Assembly: GCF_004295665.1 (NCBI RefSeq)
Contig: NZ_CP034759.1
Location: forward strand, 3,844,001-3,908,000
DNA length: 64,000 nucleotides
DNA from: Litorilituus sediminis
Lineage (GTDB): Bacteria > Pseudomonadota > Gammaproteobacteria > Enterobacterales > Alteromonadaceae
Direction: 5' to 3'
Position numbers and translations under genes: made by a program
Notes under the pieces: model-generated
Told to the model about the DNA's origin: nothing
Seen by the model: the letters and a program-made list of their open reading frames with translations, nothing else
Databases searched by the model: none
Part shown: positions 36,630-45,390 of the stretch, one piece after another
How positions within the stretch are numbered: position 1 is the first letter of the stretch
Layout: the number at the start of each line of letters is the position of its first letter

Positions 36630-37919
36630 ATGCGTAATTTAACTTTATCTCTTGTTGTGGTGGTGCTTGTTGCCACCATAGGTTTAGGCTGGATGTTTGA
36701 TGTAATTTACAGTCATTTTCAGCAAGATACACCAAGTGAAAACCATGACAGCATTAGTGTTATCGAGCAATTTGGTAGTCAGTTAGCCAAAGCATTGGCA
36801 AAGGTTGAGGATAGACAACAACTTATTGACCATTGGCCGCAACAAGGGCAATTTACCTTAACATTAGCGCCAATTGATCAGTTCCCTATGCCGCAGGCGT
36901 TATTAACTGAGGTTAAATCGGGTAAGGCGTTATTGCTCGAAACGGATGAAAGCATCGCATTGCATTTTTACCTAGCTAACTCGAATGAGATATTACGAGT
37001 CGCTAGGCCGCAAATCGTCAGTAATGATAACAATGTCTTGTTGCCGATAATTTTTACCAGCTTGTTTTATATCGCGGTATTACTCTTGGTGTTAGTTTGG
37101 TTGTATCCACTTATTTGTCGGTTAATGGCGCTAAGGCAGTCGGCAAAAGCATTTGGTGAGGGCAAGCTTGATGAGCGCATAACGGTTGGCTCTATTTCTT
37201 ACATACGAGATATTGAATTAGAGTTTAACCGAATGGCGCAGCGCATCGATGATTTGGTTAATGATATCAAGCTACTTAGCAGCGCGGTTTCTCATGATTT
37301 ACGTACGCCGTTAGCCAGAATTCGTTTTGGTATCGACACAATTCAAGAAGAAGATGATCCCGTACTGAGAAAGCGCTTTGAACAGCGCATAAGCGATAAT
37401 GTCGATGAAATGGTTGAGCTAGTCGAAATGCTACTAAGCTACGCAAGATTAGATCAAACCTTGATCACGCTTAATAAAGCACCTGTAGAGTTGCCGGCGT
37501 TAGTTAAAAATTGCATTGATAACAAAAGCCAAGATGATGTTGATTTACAATTTATTCACCCGAAAAACATTGCGCAAGTTTATGGTGATTTATCCTACTT
37601 GATGGTGTTAGTGAGTAATTTATTGCAAAACGCATATCAGTATTGTCAGGGAAATATCCGAGTAACACTATCTGAGGCGGATGATTATGTGCAGCTTAGT
37701 GTCGAAGATGATGGCCCAGGCATTGCACCAGAGCAGCGGGAAAAGATAATTAAACCCTTTATTCGTGGTAAGGATAGCGAGCAAAAAATTAAGGGCTACG
37801 GTATGGGCTTAGCCATAGTTAATCGTGTTATACAATGGCACCAAGGTCGTTTAGAGATAAGCGAATCAAAACAACTACAGGGTGCTCAATTTACTGTGTT
37901 ACTACCTAGGGTTCGTTAA
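36630..37919 (+). CDS. Sensor histidine kinase (RstB-like)
   Basis: 429 residues. There are membrane helices at about 5-25 and 137-160 with a periplasmic sensor of about 110 residues between them. HAMP (about 160-212), HisKA with His222 in SAVSHDLRTPLARIRF, and HATPase with NLLQNAYQYC, EDDGPGI and GYGMGLAIV boxes follow. It is partner of the preceding regulator. Its stop codon overlaps the convergent AstE-like gene by four bases. The sensor domain has no named fold that I recognise. Confidence 0.92.
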   Translation: MRNLTLSLVVVVLVATIGLGWMFDVIYSHFQQDTPSENHDSISVIEQFGSQLAKALAKVEDRQQLIDHWPQQGQFTLTLAPIDQFPMPQALLTEVKSGKALLLETDESIALHFYLANSNEILRVARPQIVSNDNNVLLPIIFTSLFYIAVLLLVLVWLYPLICRLMALRQSAKAFGEGKLDERITVGSISYIRDIELEFNRMAQRIDDLVNDIKLLSSAVSHDLRTPLARIRFGIDTIQEEDDPVLRKRFEQRISDNVDEMVELVEMLLSYARLDQTLITLNKAPVELPALVKNCIDNKSQDDVDLQFIHPKNIAQVYGDLSYLMVLVSNLLQNAYQYCQGNIRVTLSEADDYVQLSVEDDGPGIAPEQREKIIKPFIRGKDSEQKIKGYGMGLAIVNRVIQWHQGRLEISESKQLQGAQFTVLLPRVR

Positions 37920-38962
37920 TGAGGGTCGCTGTTTGGTAAATCTACTATGTAGAATAAGCAATCAGTTTTCGCTATGTCTACATTGGTGGTTGCCATAAAT
38001 ATGCGAAAGTGTTTTGCACAAAGTAGTCGATTACCGCTTAAATAAAAGTACTCATTTATGACATTTTCACCGGCATCATTTTTTAGTGTTAAGTTAGCCA
38101 AACCTTGATTGTCTAACCATGCAAAAATTTGCCCTTTATGAATACTACCAAAATTGAACTGCTCTATATTTTCGATTAAGGTCACCCCTTGGTTGCCTTC
38201 ATCGTGTTGAGCAAAAGATAACTCCACGCCATGATTTAGTGTCAATCGCATTGGGCTGTAAACAATTTCAACAGGGGCATGATGACGACTATTGAGAATA
38301 CATGCCTTATTAGCCAATGAAGATATACCTTGATAGGCTACTTGGTGAGCTTGCTCATCAAAGGCGCCGCCACATTCTATCGTTAAAACGGGGCAGTTAA
38401 AGTTTTGCTCCATTAATGCCCCTAAGGTAATGCCTGATAAAATTACCGTGTCACAGAATAATCCGGCAAGTGATAATCCTAAGGAGTCCATATGAGTGCT
38501 TACGCCAAATGCCGGGCCAGAGCCTGAGGTGTTGTGTAAATCTACCACTAGCTCTGGCGATACCTCGCTAATGGCTTTTTCAATAAGCTGGGCGCGTATA
38601 TAGTAGCCCTGTTTATTTGCTTGACCAAAACAACGATTAATATCGACGCCTTCAGGCAAGTACCTGTGCGTAAACATGGGCGCTAAGCTGGCCGCTTCAA
38701 CTGAGCAGATAATAAAGCGTAAGTTGGTGCTAGGCTTGCTTAACTCGTGCTCGCTTGTGAGCCAACGGTGAATCGCGATTAAGCCTGATGGCTCATTACC
38801 ATGAAGTAAGGTGGTAATAACGCGGTATTTATTTGTATCTACGCCGGTAATATCAATTACAGTAACACCGGTTAATGACAAGAGAAATTGTTGATAATCT
38901 GCCTTAAGCGTGAGTGGCTTAGGATCTTTAAGGTAAGATATCTCGTGGTAATTTATTTCCAT
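37916..38962 (-). CDS. Succinylglutamate desuccinylase/aspartoacylase-family zinc enzyme (AstE-like)
   Basis: 348 residues from the ATG at 38962 (GGGA upstream); a TTG at 38974 is less likely. Zinc ligands are in LLHGNEPSGLIAIHRW (HxxE) and the later VVDLHNTSGSG His. INRCFG carries the conserved Arg pair. These enzymes remove an acyl or amide group from an amino acid derivative. The start lies inside the end of the GCS2 gene (10-base overlap), so the two are coupled. No arginine succinyltransferase pathway genes are near, which argues against a simple AstE role and for a substrate linked to the GCS2 ligase. Confidence 0.87.
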   Translation of the reverse strand: MEINYHEISYLKDPKPLTLKADYQQFLLSLTGVTVIDITGVDTNKYRVITTLLHGNEPSGLIAIHRWLTSEHELSKPSTNLRFIICSVEAASLAPMFTHRYLPEGVDINRCFGQANKQGYYIRAQLIEKAISEVSPELVVDLHNTSGSGPAFGVSTHMDSLGLSLAGLFCDTVILSGITLGALMEQNFNCPVLTIECGGAFDEQAHQVAYQGISSLANKACILNSRHHAPVEIVYSPMRLTLNHGVELSFAQHDEGNQGVTLIENIEQFNFGSIHKGQIFAWLDNQGLANLTLKNDAGENVINEYFYLSGNRLLCAKHFRIFMATTNVDIAKTDCLFYIVDLPNSDPH

Positions 38963-40425
38963 AATCTTTCCCAAGTGGCGACGGGTTGACAGCTACGACT
39001 ATTTGTTAAATATTCTGATACCAGCTTTTGGCAAGCCTTAGCTGTGCTCATTGAGCGCTCGAAATGTTTTAGGGTATTTTTTTGCCAAATAGCGCCAGTG
39101 ATATTTTGCTCAAGGCGCTGGTGAATAATATTAAGGTATTTATCTGCTTCATCCTCGCATACGCCCAAAGCTAGCAGCCCTTGCTTGGCTACAGGTAAAA
39201 GTGATGCAATCACTGGCTTTATGTTAGTTTCAACAGGTTGATACTTGTTGTCACTTGGCCAAAGGATTTTAGCGTTAAGGCCATGCTGAGCAGCGCGATA
39301 GAAGTTATATTCAGCAAAGCGAAAAGGGATATAGGCGATCATTTCATCTACTTGCTCTTGCAAGCCCATAGCTAAGCCGATGGCAAAAGCGGCATTTGCC
39401 AGCATATCTAAGCTTGTTGGTCCGGCAGGAATAGCCCTAAACTCGATACGAATATGACCATTGCCTTCAGAGGAGTACACTGGCCTGTGCCATGGCCAAA
39501 TAGCACCTAAGTGCATGCTTAGCTCTTGCAATGAGGGTAAGTCATCTTGTTTGTGCTGCTTGCAATAAGGGATTAATGGCGGATGTAGTGCAACGGCTTC
39601 GGCAAAAAACTCCCAAATACTTTGTCTTAGCCAGCCGTGACCAAAGTTGACTCGTGTTGGTTGTTGCCATTGGTGTTGATCATGTAAGCGAATATCTAAA
39701 GATTGTTTAAACAAGGCAATACGGGTTTCATCCCACAACGAATGCCCTAAAAAAATGCCTGAATTGCCTGTCACTGCGGTAACAAAAGGCAAGGTTAGTT
39801 GCGCGGCATTAAATACCTGGGTGAGTTGCTCTGGCTTAGTCATAAGGTGCACTTGAAAGGAAGTATTAGCCCCTTCAGCACAGATATCGGTAAAGTCGAT
39901 CGATAGTGGCTTGTCACCGTTAATGTTAACTTTGAAGTTTTCGCCGCGTTGTTGATAAAGGTGTTTGGATAGACAGTGATATCTGGCAATATCTGTCATG
40001 TTATCAACATTTAAATGTTGCTGTTTCAGGGTCGGTAAAATACCTATGGGCACTATGTTAGTGTTTAACTTGCTGGCAGTATCTTCAAGGTACTTGGTTT
40101 TGCTTAAGATCTCTTGTCGAATCTGGCTAAATGGCGAGCCAGCAATATCAACAGGTGATAAGTTAAGCTCAATGTTGTATCGATTAAGCTCGGGCTGGAA
40201 TTGCTCATCGTTAAGTTGTTGTAATAAGGCGATGTTATTGAGTGTTGGGCTACCGAGTTCATCTACTAGGTACATTTCTAATTCGGCACCAATTTTTAAC
40301 GGCTGCTGACCAAAGCTAGGTGTTGCTATGATGTCTTTGAGTTGTTCTAATTGCTCAAACAATTTACCTTGAAAACAGGCGTAATCATGTTGAGAAAAAT
40401 CTGTTTGCTCAATATTAGATCCCAT
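38953..40425 (-). CDS. Glutamate-cysteine ligase-like (GCS2/carboxylate-amine ligase) protein
   Basis: 490 residues. The GCS2 fold is seen in KIGAELEMYLVDELG (metal-binding Glu pair), NIELNLSPVDIAG, and HIRIEFRAIPAGPTSLDM. This family joins the gamma-carboxyl of glutamate to an amine in an ATP-dependent reaction; besides cysteine, other amines are used by relatives. The ribosome site is AAGGAAG. It is first of a two-gene operon with the AstE-like deacylase. A pair of one bond-forming and one bond-breaking enzyme suggests a small peptide or modified amino acid pathway rather than plain glutathione synthesis; that is inference. Confidence 0.86.
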   Translation of the reverse strand: MGSNIEQTDFSQHDYACFQGKLFEQLEQLKDIIATPSFGQQPLKIGAELEMYLVDELGSPTLNNIALLQQLNDEQFQPELNRYNIELNLSPVDIAGSPFSQIRQEILSKTKYLEDTASKLNTNIVPIGILPTLKQQHLNVDNMTDIARYHCLSKHLYQQRGENFKVNINGDKPLSIDFTDICAEGANTSFQVHLMTKPEQLTQVFNAAQLTLPFVTAVTGNSGIFLGHSLWDETRIALFKQSLDIRLHDQHQWQQPTRVNFGHGWLRQSIWEFFAEAVALHPPLIPYCKQHKQDDLPSLQELSMHLGAIWPWHRPVYSSEGNGHIRIEFRAIPAGPTSLDMLANAAFAIGLAMGLQEQVDEMIAYIPFRFAEYNFYRAAQHGLNAKILWPSDNKYQPVETNIKPVIASLLPVAKQGLLALGVCEDEADKYLNIIHQRLEQNITGAIWQKNTLKHFERSMSTAKACQKLVSEYLTNSRSCQPVATWERLWK

Positions 40426-40570
40426 GTTGACTTCCTTTTGCAGCTCACTGCAAGCATGTCACAAGGTCACAAGAGAAGTTATTGACTATAGTCAACAACT
40501 TGGTGGTTAATTAAGCAATACTAACTTGATATTTGGTGAAATTAGTCTAGGGCGCGTTTATCTTTGTTGA

Positions 40571-41329
40571 CTAATGAAAATCATATTTCACTTTAAGTTT
40601 TTGATACTCCTTACTGTATTGGAAAATTTCGAATGCAGCATTAAAGGCATCTTTAAGTTGCTCGTCTTTAAAGGCCACGTGATATTTTGATGGAGGAAAA
40701 ACAGGGTGGATGTTAAATTGGCTTTCAATATCACCTAATGCCATGCTTTTAATAAGATATTTAAAAATATTGATATCAATAACAATCACATCGACTCGCT
40801 TTTTAAGTAATAGCAAAGGCTGTTGTTTTTGTATGGCTATCTGCAAATACATAGGGGAGTCTTGCGCCGCTTGAGCAAATTCCTTACCTAGCACTTTATG
40901 AGCACTTTGAAAGGAAGCGATGGAGAGCTTACCTAAGTCGGCGATTGATTGAATATCTAGATTTCGCTCTTTAAGGCTAATCGCGACATTTTGGTAGGTA
41001 ATATAAGAGGTTGATAAATGTGCCTGACCTGAAAATACTTGCTTGCTTGCCGTCATAACCGCATCAATTTGTTCAACCTGTAGCATTTTTACGGAGTGAC
41101 CAAATTCAGTATGTACGAATCGACATTGCTTTTGCATTCTTTTGCATATCGCGATAATTAACTCTAATTCAAAGCCTTTATTGGTTTCTTGTATAACATA
41201 AGGGGGTTTAGTCAAACCTACTGCGATTAAAAACTCTTTGGCATAAATGCTGTGTGTATATAGCAGACATACAAGGGTTAGGCAGGAAGTGGTGAATTTG
41301 GCAAAAAGCTTGTTTGATTTAATTAACAT
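40571..41329 (-). CDS. Periplasmic solute-binding protein (SBP_bac_3-like), orphan
   Basis: 252 residues with a signal peptide (LTLVCLLYTHSIYA). Family-3 binding-protein blocks: KGFELELIIAICKRMQKQC near 50, VEQIDAVMTASKQVFSG near 80, and VDVIVIDINIFKYL near 180. It is a paralogue of the proteins at 17829-18584 and 54942-55679. No transporter genes adjoin it. Near its stop is CTAGGGCGCGTTT (40549 on), which resembles the end of the MITE-like element at 30602-30917 and may be a relic. Confidence 0.75.
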   Translation of the reverse strand: MLIKSNKLFAKFTTSCLTLVCLLYTHSIYAKEFLIAVGLTKPPYVIQETNKGFELELIIAICKRMQKQCRFVHTEFGHSVKMLQVEQIDAVMTASKQVFSGQAHLSTSYITYQNVAISLKERNLDIQSIADLGKLSIASFQSAHKVLGKEFAQAAQDSPMYLQIAIQKQQPLLLLKKRVDVIVIDINIFKYLIKSMALGDIESQFNIHPVFPPSKYHVAFKDEQLKDAFNAAFEIFQYSKEYQKLKVKYDFH

Positions 41330-41659
41330 CAGTTATGTTTCATTACCAGTGTGCGAGCTAGGCTGCTTAGCTATGATTATCTAAATATAAAGCGGCGATT
41401 ATATAACTTCAGCTTCACATACGCTATGTGCTTATAGCTGCTATTTTTACTGATTTATAGGTTGTTTCTTATGCAAAGCTGAGTTTAAATAAGTCGCATG
41501 TATATATGGCTAAATGTAGTCAATACTCTGATTAAAATCTATAAACTCCCTCCGTTTTGTTAAGCCATATCAATTATCCTGTTGGTATTGACCATGACTT
41601 ATATGCGCAGTTGTCAGCGTTATATGCTAGTAGGTATTAGTTAATATCGGCAGTGGGAT
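41330..41659. other. Intergenic region, nothing recognised
   Basis: About 330 AT-rich bases upstream of the binding-protein gene and downstream of pepO. It must hold the promoter of the former; I see no clear operator or RNA. Confidence 0.35.
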
Positions 41660-41689
41660 AAAAAAAATGCCAGTCAATTGGCTGGCATG
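41660..41689 (-). terminator. Intrinsic terminator after pepO
   Basis: Read on the minus strand: ATGCCAG and CTGGCAT arms, then a run of eight Ts. Confidence 0.85.
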
Positions 41690-41716
41690 TTTAATGCTCT
41701 TATATCGCTTTGATAA

Positions 41717-43786
41717 TTACCAAATGCGTACGCGTTGATCTTCTGGTAAGTAAAGCTTATCACCCGGCTGTACGTTGAAGGCCTTGTACCAAGCGTCGTG
41801 GTTTCTTGGCGCTAACGCACGGAATCTACCCGGTGCATGAGTACCTGCACGTAATTGGTTTAACATACTTTTTTCAGTACGTTTTTCTTTCCATACCTGT
41901 GCCCATGCTAAGAAGAAACGTTGATCACCCGTTAAACCATCAATAATAGGCGCTTCTTTACCATTTAGGCTTAGCTTATAGGCATGGTATGCCATAGCTA
42001 AACCACCAACATCACCAATGTTCTCACCTAAGCTGTTGCGACCATTAACAAAGTTATCAGGAATTGGTTCGTACTTGCTGTATTGCCCGGCTAAACGATC
42101 AGCTTTGGCTTCAAAGGCTGCTCTATCTTGGTCTGTCCACCAGTTACGTTGAATACCATTGGCATCTGATTTTGAACCTTGATCGTCAAAACCGTGACCC
42201 ATTTCATGACCGATAACCGCGCCAATGCCGCCATAGTTCACGGCTGGATCGGCGTTAGGATCAAAAAATGGTGGTTGTAAAATGGCTGCTGGGAAAACAA
42301 TCTCGTTAAATGAGCTGTTGTAATAGGCATTCACGCGTTGTGGCGTCATACCCCAACGGTTGCGATCAGTTTTTTCTAGCTCTTTAGCGACGCTGTCATC
42401 ATTAAAGAATTTACGTAAGTTTTGCACATTACCAACAAGGTCTTTTTTGGAAATGTTCAAACCATCATATTCTTGCCATACATCAGGGTAACCAATTTTC
42501 GGGTTAAAGGCAGCAAGCTTGGCATGAGCGTTAACTTTGGTTTCTTCACCCATCCAATCTAAATTATCAATACGCTGACCTAGAGCAGTACGTAAGTTTT
42601 CAACCAGCTCAGACATTTGCTTTTTCGAGCTTTCAGGGAAGTAACGAGCCACATATACTTTACCAATGGCAAAGCCTAGTGATTCCGTGCCTGACATTTG
42701 ACTAATAGCACGCTTCCAACGTGGGCGAGGCTCTTGCTGGCCGTTTAGCTCTTTACCGAAAAATTCAAAATTAGCGGCGTAGATTTCTTCTGATAATAAG
42801 CCAGCATTACCTGAAATAGTATGGAAGGTTAAGTAATCTTGCCATACGCTTAAGTCTTCAGAATTTATCAGGGAAATCATCGCTTTTACAGGCTCTGGCT
42901 GTAAAATATTTAATTGCGGTACTTTATGACCAGATTGCGCAAAGTACAGATCCCAGTTAAAGCCTGGGTATTCTTTACTTAGCTCAGTGCGCTTAACTTG
43001 GTTTAAAGTTAAATCACGATTACGACGCTTTTCACGTGGCCAGTGACCTTGAGCAATTTTTGTTTCTAAATCTAAAATGGCTTGGGCACGTTTGTCAGCA
43101 TTTTCAATACCAGCAAAGGTTAACATTTTGCTGATATGGGCAACGTAAGCGTCGCGTGTTTTAGCAAAACGCTCGCTATCTTCTAGATAGTAAGATCTAT
43201 CTGGTAAACCTAAGCCGCCAGCACCTAATGACATTTCGTATTGGTTTGGATCTAAACGGTTAAACCACATGTAGCCACCAATAGGTGAGCGGGCACTTGT
43301 TAACCAAGCACCGCCAAATACTTTGGTTAAATCATCAGTATTTTTAATGGCACTGATCTCATCTAAAGTGCTTTGAATTGGCTTGATACCTAGCTTGTTA
43401 ATGGTATCAGTGTCCATGTAGGCGTGGTAAAAATCAGCGATTAGTTGCTCTTCTTCGTTTAAGTCTTTACGACTAGTGATGTCGTCGATAATTTCTTTTA
43501 CTTGTTTTTCACTACGCTCTGCCAAGCCTGTGAATGCACCGTAACGAGTTTTATCTGCTGGCATAACAAAGTTGTCGTACCATGTGCCGCTCGCATACAT
43601 AAAGAAGTCATCGCCTGGTTTAATCGCTTCGTTACGCGCGCTTAAGTCAACACCAAAGCTGCCTAGCTCTGCTTTGCCAGCACTTTGTTTAACTTCAGTA
43701 CTACTGGTGTCTTGCTGTGTAGTTGAGGTGCCACAAGCGCTAAGTAGGCTAGTTGCTAGCGCTACGGCAATTAAAGATTTTTTCAT
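41717..43786 (-). CDS. pepO: M13-family metallopeptidase, lipoprotein (PepO/neprilysin)
   Basis: 689 residues with a lipoprotein signal (MKKSLIAVALATSLLSAC; lipobox LSAC). The catalytic zinc site is VIGHEMGHGFDD (HExxH at 527-531), with the third ligand Glu588 in GENIGDVGG. NAYYNSSFNEIVFPAAILQP is the substrate-binding block (NAYY) typical of neprilysins. The C-terminus ends VRIW, matching the CxVW-like tail of the family. It is anchored in the periplasm or outer membrane and cleaves peptides up to about 40 residues. It has its own terminator. Confidence 0.95.
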   Translation of the reverse strand: MKKSLIAVALATSLLSACGTSTTQQDTSSTEVKQSAGKAELGSFGVDLSARNEAIKPGDDFFMYASGTWYDNFVMPADKTRYGAFTGLAERSEKQVKEIIDDITSRKDLNEEEQLIADFYHAYMDTDTINKLGIKPIQSTLDEISAIKNTDDLTKVFGGAWLTSARSPIGGYMWFNRLDPNQYEMSLGAGGLGLPDRSYYLEDSERFAKTRDAYVAHISKMLTFAGIENADKRAQAILDLETKIAQGHWPREKRRNRDLTLNQVKRTELSKEYPGFNWDLYFAQSGHKVPQLNILQPEPVKAMISLINSEDLSVWQDYLTFHTISGNAGLLSEEIYAANFEFFGKELNGQQEPRPRWKRAISQMSGTESLGFAIGKVYVARYFPESSKKQMSELVENLRTALGQRIDNLDWMGEETKVNAHAKLAAFNPKIGYPDVWQEYDGLNISKKDLVGNVQNLRKFFNDDSVAKELEKTDRNRWGMTPQRVNAYYNSSFNEIVFPAAILQPPFFDPNADPAVNYGGIGAVIGHEMGHGFDDQGSKSDANGIQRNWWTDQDRAAFEAKADRLAGQYSKYEPIPDNFVNGRNSLGENIGDVGGLAMAYHAYKLSLNGKEAPIIDGLTGDQRFFLAWAQVWKEKRTEKSMLNQLRAGTHAPGRFRALAPRNHDAWYKAFNVQPGDKLYLPEDQRVRIW

Positions 43787-43915
43787 TGGTTACTCCCTGG
43801 GTGTGTTGGCAAATTAGCTAACTGTTTATGCCTTTGTTAAGGCCTTGTTGCTAATTTGTTACATATAACCTGCCTATCATCTAGAAGAACCAGCAAAAGT
43901 CAATCAAGTTACGAT

Positions 43916-43941
43916 AAATCACCTTATTTTCTCGGTGATTT
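43916..43941. repeat. Inverted repeat between divergent genes
   Basis: AAATCACC (43916-43923) and GGTGATTT (43934-43941) form a perfect 8-base inverted repeat in the 367-base gap between pepO and the SRPBCC gene. It could be a regulator site or a stray terminator. The rest of the gap shows nothing I can name. Confidence 0.4.
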
Positions 43942-44153
43942 AACTGATTTTTTGCTAATAATGCTGTGAGTGCCGGCAAAGTTGATGCTTAGGCGGATTA
44001 AGACCTTTGCTGTGGGTGCTAGCTCAGCCTGATTATTGGCTGGCAATTAATGCTTCGGTAAATGCAGAAAATGATTTTGATATTGCAAACTTTGAATTGC
44101 TCTACCAGAATGAACTAAGGTAAAAATAAATTTCTATAAAGTAAGGGAAAGTA

Positions 44154-44690
44154 ATGCTTAAGAAAATTGCACTAACACTGTTTATTATCTTGTTATTACC
44201 TTTGGTGGCAGCATTATTTGTTAAAGATAGTTATGACGTTGAACGTGAGGTGATTATCAAGCAACCAGTGGATAAGGTTTTTGCTTATGTAAAACACTTA
44301 AAGAATCAAGATAACTATAGTAAGTGGGCCTTGATGGATCCTGATATGAAAAAATCATATCGCGGTGTTGATGGCACGGTTGGCTTTGTTTCTGCTTGGC
44401 AGTCAGATAATGAAGAGGTGGGTAGTGGTGAGCAAGAAATCATGGCGATTGTTGAGGGTAAAAGGGTTGATTTTCAATTGCGTTTTCTAAAACCTTTTCA
44501 AGCAACTGAGCCAGCCTATATGACCACTGAGGGGATTTCTGCAAATCAAACCAAAGTGAAATGGGGCTTTAGTGGTCATTTAGATTACCCGATGAATTTG
44601 ATGATGCTATTTATGGACTTCGAACAAATTATTGGCGATGACTTACAAACAGGGTTAAATAATTTAAAAACGCTGCAAGAGTCGCAATAG
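44154..44690 (+). CDS. SRPBCC-family protein, membrane-anchored
   Basis: 178 residues. The N-terminal hydrophobic segment (LKKIALTLFIILLLPLVAAL) is a membrane anchor or uncleaved signal. The rest is a START/Bet v1-like fold (YDVEREVIIKQPVDKVFAYV; later NLMMLFMDFEQIIGDDL). Such domains hold hydrophobic ligands; a polyketide-cyclase-like label is common but the function is unknown. The ribosome site is AAGGGAAAG. A strong terminator follows, so it is a single gene. Confidence 0.82.
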   Translation: MLKKIALTLFIILLLPLVAALFVKDSYDVEREVIIKQPVDKVFAYVKHLKNQDNYSKWALMDPDMKKSYRGVDGTVGFVSAWQSDNEEVGSGEQEIMAIVEGKRVDFQLRFLKPFQATEPAYMTTEGISANQTKVKWGFSGHLDYPMNLMMLFMDFEQIIGDDLQTGLNNLKTLQESQ

Positions 44691-44788
44691 CCTAGTTAAC
44701 AGTGAGCGTTTTAATAACGCTATAAAGGCTATCTAGGTACTGCTTTGCTATCTAGTTTAATTTAGTGCTTAGCTGATGCTTGATGCTA

Positions 44789-44828
44789 AAACGAGTTATA
44801 GGTAATTACCCTATAACTCGTTTTTTTG
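44789..44828 (+). terminator. Intrinsic terminator after the SRPBCC gene
   Basis: A long stem of ACGAGTTATAGG and CCTATAACTCGT followed by seven Ts. Confidence 0.85.
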
Positions 44829-45390
44829 TCCTGTTGTGCTAACAATTGCCTTGTTGTGTTGGCAATTAAATACTCACAAAGCTGCTAATTAACACTACGA
44901 GGTAGACTAATTTATCAGTTCAGCAAACTTTGCTGATAACTTGTCATCATTTTTTATCAAATAAAATATCAACTGACTGCTATTTGTCCGCAAAGGCTAG
45001 TTATTTTGTCATTGTCTACTTTGCAATCTTACTTCTTCAAAACTTACTTCTTTTCACTATAAGAATCACTGCTTTCAGAATCATCAGTCGGTAAGGCTGA
45101 ATGTCTATTTAAAAAATCATTTGGCCTAGATTATCGCCTGAAACGCCCATTTTACGGGTGTTTACAGAAAATGCTGTACAGCCATATATTGTATGCACCT
45201 TGGCAGGCTAGCTAATTATAACGACAAATAAATTGCAGTTAGCTATGGGGCACTTTGCCAAGGTAACTAGACATTTTTGCAACGAATGTGACTTAGAAAA
45301 AGGCGAAAAGTCTAAATAAAGCGAAAGGGAATTCCAGAACGCTTAGCACCGCCTCTAAGTTTGCATGAGACATATATTGGAGAATAATAA
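44829..45390. other. Leader region of the TonB receptor gene
   Basis: About 560 bases without a gene. AAACGCCC (45141-45148) and GGGTGTTT (45155-45162) form a hairpin with one wobble. GGAG lies eight bases before the receptor ATG. Nothing else is recognised. Confidence 0.4.
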
